In this document: piece by piece, positions 36,184 through 38,966 of the stretch
Layout: the number at the start of each line of letters is the position of its first letter
Numbering within the stretch: position 1 is the first letter of the stretch
From: Lachnospiraceae bacterium
Lineage (GTDB): Bacteria; Bacillota; Clostridia; Lachnospirales; Lachnospiraceae
Reading direction: 5' to 3'
Length of the DNA stretch: 38,966 bases
Assembly: GCA_021201095.1 (NCBI GenBank)
Contig: JAJQFO010000205.1
Span: 1-38,966, forward strand
Position numbers and translations under genes: made by a program
Notes under the pieces: generated by a model
The model's input: the letters and a program-made list of their open reading frames with translations, nothing else
Database searches by the model: none
What the model was told of the DNA's origin: nothing

Positions 36184-36597
36184 TCAGCCAATCACATCCA
36201 GACAAGCAAATCCATGCCCGAGCAGCATCGCCTCTGTCTCGTCCATATCCGCAGCATTCAGAATCAGAAGCGGGCAATCCATATCTCCGCCAAAGGAGGA
36301 ATAGAAATAATTGAGGTTCACATTGCCATCCTGGATCACCTGCAAAACAGACTCCATCTCCTCGCTCTTTGACAGTGCAACCGCTATCACTTCACATGCT
36401 TTCACAACAATTCCCATATTCGTAAGGCAATGAATCGCCTCCTCAGGCTGGTCGACGATCATGCGGACAATTCCGAATTCCGGTGAGTCCACTGTGGACA
36501 TCCCGCAGATGCGGATGCCTTTTTTGCGCAGTGCAGCGGTCATCTGCCACATGATCCCCTTCTGATTTTCTACAAATGCTACTACCTGCTTTATCAT
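36184..36597 (-). CDS. Tandem ACT-domain protein
   Basis: A 137-residue cytosolic protein with two ACT-type regulatory domains (about residues 1-66 and 70-137). ACT domains bind amino acids to control enzymes, or work as free-standing regulators. KQVVAFVENQKGIMWQMTAAL and GIRICGMSTVD in the first domain fit the usual beta-alpha-beta-beta-alpha-beta pattern, and VLQVIQDGNVNLNYFYSSF in the second. ATG 36597 is preceded by GAGGAG; an in-frame ATG at 36651 would put this ribosome binding site inside. It shares a promoter (36690-36718) with the lipoprotein downstream. The ligand is not known. Confidence 0.88.
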   Translation of the reverse strand: MIKQVVAFVENQKGIMWQMTAALRKKGIRICGMSTVDSPEFGIVRMIVDQPEEAIHCLTNMGIVVKACEVIAVALSKSEEMESVLQVIQDGNVNLNYFYSSFGGDMDCPLLILNAADMDETEAMLLGHGFACLDVIG

Positions 36598-36689
36598 AAT
36601 CCTTTGCTCCTCTTCTCTCGCTTTATGCTTTTCTTTTGACCCATTTTCCACTATATATCAGAATTCAGGCGCTCTTTTCACATGCTCCG

Positions 36690-36718
36690 ATTATACACGC
36701 AGGACTTCATCCGCGCAA
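36690..36718 (-). promoter_or_regulatory. Promoter for the ACT and lipoprotein genes
   Basis: On the minus strand TTGCGC (36713-36718) and TATAAT (36690-36695) are 17 bases apart. The next bases to 36842 are AT-rich and hold no gene I can support. Confidence 0.65.
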
Positions 36719-36842
36719 GATACAACATTATTTCTTTTTCCCTGGAATGTAAAATAGTCTGATTTTGAAAGCTCTCTTCAATTCTGGAAAGCCTTCTTCA
36801 GATGCAAACCCTTTATTTTTTCTTAAGGTTGCCAGTTCCGGC

Positions 36843-36871
36843 TTTACTTTTTTCCTTATTTTATTTATACT
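36843..36871 (+). promoter_or_regulatory. Promoter for the proton-channel pair
   Basis: TTTACT (36843-36848) and TATACT (36866-36871) are 17 bases apart on the plus strand. Transcription would start near 36878, with a leader of about 130 bases. Confidence 0.5.
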
Positions 36872-36938
36872 GATTTTAATTATGCACATGGACGCATGAG
36901 GAAAGGATGCTTCACAGTTTCGCGTCCGGCGCAAGGTA

Positions 36939-36956
36939 AAACGACATACGTCGTTT
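36939..36956 (+). promoter_or_regulatory. Perfect inverted repeat in the leader of the channel genes
   Basis: AAACGAC and GTCGTTT are perfect 7-bp arms around ATAC. It may be a regulator site or a leader hairpin. Confidence 0.5.
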
Positions 36957-37009
36957 CCTGTAATAATGCAAAGGTAAGGGGACTATTATCAGATAAAGGG
37001 GGGATTTTT

Positions 37010-38626
37010 TTGTACGCCAGAAGATTCATTTCTGTAGTCACTGCTGCTGTTGCCATTGGCATCTGCGTTTTTATCACCTATATCAGCCGCGATGTGGACA
37101 CGACGTCGCTGGTGATCAACTTTTCGTTTCTCGCAGTCATGGTGCTCGCGATCGGAGCTTCTTTTTTCTCCTGCCTGCTGCGGCTGATTCGCATCAGCAA
37201 GAGTCTGTCTCTGACAGCGGAACGGATCCGCACCTCTGACGGGGGCTCGGACGTATTTCTCCGGGAAGACCTTTTTGAAAACGATTTCCTGGATAAATGC
37301 TATGCCGAGTATTGCGATCTGGTCGCCAAAAATCCAGATGGTTCCTGCGATATCAGTGATTTTATCAATGAAGACGTGATCGAGACACATGTACACCGCT
37401 CACTTCTCGAGCTGATTCCGGACGTCCTGACCAGTCTCGGCATTCTGGGCACCTTTATCGGTCTGGTCCTCGGACTGCGCAATTTTGACCCGTCCGGCTA
37501 TGAGCAGATGGCAGACTCCGTTTCGCCGCTGATCGACGGCATCAAGGTTGCTTTCGTCACATCGATCTACGGTCTCGCGCTCTCCCTGCCGTTTTCCTTT
37601 AACCTGCGCAGCGAGCTCTCTGAAATGTCAAATAATCTGGAGCTTTTTACGGATACGTTTTATCTGTATGTGCGCCCCAGCCATGAGGTAGACTCTGCCT
37701 CACGCCTGCTGGAGCAGAAAAAGAGCCAGGAGGAGCTGACCAACGATCTGACAAAAATTTTTGTCGAGCAGATGTCAAAAAGCTTTGAGCAGTCCATCAC
37801 ACCGGCTTTCTCTCAGATGACGAATGCGATTTACCAGATCGTGGACAGCTTTACTGCCAGTCAGGAGGATGCCGTCACACGCATCTGTCAGGGCGTCATC
37901 CGGGAAACACGAGCGGATCTGGACGCTTCTCTTTCTCAGGTCGCGCAGTCTACCCGGCAGCTGCAGCGCGCACAGGAATCGTATACGGACTTTCTGGATC
38001 GTTCTCTGGATCGTCTGGAGCAGTCCTGGGGCAGTCTGCAGGGACAGGTGGAAAAGACCATGTCCAGCTACACCGACTTTACAGATTCTTCCATCACCGG
38101 CATCCGGCAGACGTCCGCGCAGATTCAGAAGCAGCTGGCACAGGCGCAGGAGGACTACATCGCCTTCCTGAATGCTTCCATGAAAAAGCAGCAGCAGATG
38201 CTTGCCGACCTGCAGAGCCGCAGCGAGACCACGGGTTCTGTCAATAAACAGATGCTGGACAGTCTCGCCCATGCGCAGGAGGAATCCCTGCGGATCAGTG
38301 AGGAGCAGAAGGCGACCTACCAGGAATACATCCGCTTTATGTACCAGTCCATTGAGCAATTCTCCGGAATCTGGGAGACATACAGTGAAAAAATACAGGC
38401 TTATTCCGATGAAATCGCCCAGATGGGGCCGGTGCAGTCTTCTTCGGACATCCGCCGGGAGCTGGATACGCTTTCTGAAAAGCTGGATGCAGTGCTGCAG
38501 ATGAGAAGCGAGGCCGCTGTTTCAGCCATGGATGAGTCCTTTATGAAGGACCTGTTGAAAAGGCTTGCGCATCTGGAAGAGCTTGCGTCGCAGCCTGTCC
38601 TGTTTCGTCGGAAAGGCAAGGGGTGA
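37010..38626 (+). CDS. MotA/TolQ/ExbB-type channel with long coiled tail (ZorA-like)
   Basis: A membrane protein that in its family forms the stator channel of a proton-driven motor. I chose TTG 37010, seven bases after GGGGGG; an in-frame ATG at 36896 lacks a ribosome binding site. The 539 residues hold four hydrophobic segments: about 6-24, 33-60, 135-156 (LIPDVLTSLGILGTFIGLVLG, the ExbB/MotA core motif) and 174-198 (IDGIKVAFVTSIYGLALSL). About 340 residues follow, predicted helical and Gln/Ser/Glu-rich, as in ZorA of the Zorya antiphage system. The gene is followed six bases later by a MotB-like gene. Zorya C or D genes would lie beyond the edge, so the role is not decided; a general MotA/OmpA-type pair is also possible. 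Confidence 0.82.
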   Translation: MYARRFISVVTAAVAIGICVFITYISRDVDTTSLVINFSFLAVMVLAIGASFFSCLLRLIRISKSLSLTAERIRTSDGGSDVFLREDLFENDFLDKCYAEYCDLVAKNPDGSCDISDFINEDVIETHVHRSLLELIPDVLTSLGILGTFIGLVLGLRNFDPSGYEQMADSVSPLIDGIKVAFVTSIYGLALSLPFSFNLRSELSEMSNNLELFTDTFYLYVRPSHEVDSASRLLEQKKSQEELTNDLTKIFVEQMSKSFEQSITPAFSQMTNAIYQIVDSFTASQEDAVTRICQGVIRETRADLDASLSQVAQSTRQLQRAQESYTDFLDRSLDRLEQSWGSLQGQVEKTMSSYTDFTDSSITGIRQTSAQIQKQLAQAQEDYIAFLNASMKKQQQMLADLQSRSETTGSVNKQMLDSLAHAQEESLRISEEQKATYQEYIRFMYQSIEQFSGIWETYSEKIQAYSDEIAQMGPVQSSSDIRRELDTLSEKLDAVLQMRSEAAVSAMDESFMKDLLKRLAHLEELASQPVLFRRKGKG

Positions 38627-38632
38627 TGCGGC

Positions 38633-38966
38633 ATGAGGGCAAAACGAAAGAAAACCTATGAGCGCCACAATGTCTGGCGTTCCTATTCAGATATGATGGC
38701 CGGTCTTCTGCTGCTGTTTTTGCTCGTGATGTGCATTTCCTTCATGCAGGCGCAGAAAAACTACCAGGACCGTCTGGCGGAGGAGTCCGCACACGCCGAG
38801 GAGCAAAGCCTTTTGCAGGCGGAGCTGGATGAAAAAGAGGCCCTGCTGCTTGAGCAAGAATCCGAGCTGAACGAACAGGCTGCGCTTTTAGCTTCCCAGC
38901 AGGAAAGCCTCAATGTACAGAGTGCCCTGATGGCCGAGCAGGAATCCGAGCTGGAGGAGCAGGCCG
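38633..38966 (+). CDS. MotB-like partner (ZorB-like), cut by right edge
   Basis: The visible 111 residues begin MRAKRKKTYERHNVWRSYSD and enter one membrane helix (about residues 21-39). Asp20 stands at the mouth of the helix, the place of the proton-carrying Asp of MotB/ZorB. A Glu/Gln/Ala-rich coiled coil follows (QESELNEQAALLA repeated with variants). In this family a periplasmic or wall-facing OmpA-type domain would follow, but the window ends. The ATG at 38633 lies a few bases after the stop of the channel gene. The visible coiled part is longer than expected for a plain MotB linker. Confidence 0.78.
   Translation, partial: MRAKRKKTYERHNVWRSYSDMMAGLLLLFLLVMCISFMQAQKNYQDRLAEESAHAEEQSLLQAELDEKEALLLEQESELNEQAALLASQQESLNVQSALMAEQESELEEQA

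Overview
The window looks like chromosome from a moderately GC-rich member of the Clostridia, most likely Lachnospiraceae. The grounds are AGGAGG-type ribosome binding sites, a T-box leader, an archaeal-type (non-discriminating) aspartyl-tRNA synthetase beside gatCAB, two late genes of the anaerobic (cobalt-early) cobalamin route, and several surface proteins with SH3b, BspA-type leucine-rich and cell-wall-binding repeats. Nearly all genes lie on the minus strand. The exceptions are the cell-wall-binding transglutaminase-like gene at 18022-19803 and the proton-channel pair that starts at 37010. No phage, insertion sequence, rRNA or tRNA was seen.

Layout: 1-1249 partial membrane protein, preceded by a 42-bp hairpin array (1293-1475); 1523-3596 cobJ/cbiH-cbiG; 3672-5606 unknown acidic protein and RpiB/LacAB-type isomerase; 5992-8355 BspA-like LRR surface protein; 8738-10390 M20 dipeptidase; 10614-12887 antiporter plus PfkB sugar kinase operon; 13092-17580 a surface acylation group (SH3b protein, MBOAT acyltransferase, AlgX/DHHW-like partner); 18022-19803 secreted cell-wall-binding protein with a transglutaminase-like domain; 20074-21645 SH3b lipoprotein; 21964-22854 amidohydrolase; 23098-30275 promoter, T-box, aspS2, zinc-ribbon membrane protein, gatC, gatA, gatB; 30361-31917 glycerol kinase; 32124-33188 anchored serine hydrolase; 33789-36597 SH3b lipoprotein, degenerate deacetylase-like lipoprotein and ACT protein; 37010-38966 a MotA/TolQ-like channel with a long coiled tail plus a MotB-like partner cut by the right edge (ZorA/ZorB-like architecture).

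How the genes fit together: AspRS2 would charge tRNA-Asn with Asp and GatCAB would amidate it, under a T-box that should sense uncharged tRNA. The MBOAT and DHHW pair would acylate a surface polymer. The lipoproteins and repeat proteins form an envelope-oriented gene complement.

The most unusual property is the density of short tandem repeats with periods divisible by three (33, 36, 39 and 69 bp), set in frame inside genes: the MBOAT loops, the GatA tail and the zinc-ribbon linker. A further 36-bp array begins directly after the AspRS2 stop codon and stays in the same reading frame. Several conserved enzymes (CbiG, PepV-like, GlpK) also appear to carry hydrophilic insertions compared with my memory of their families. 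A 49-nt dispersed intergenic repeat and a Thr-Glu (TETE) linker shared by three surface proteins are further signatures.
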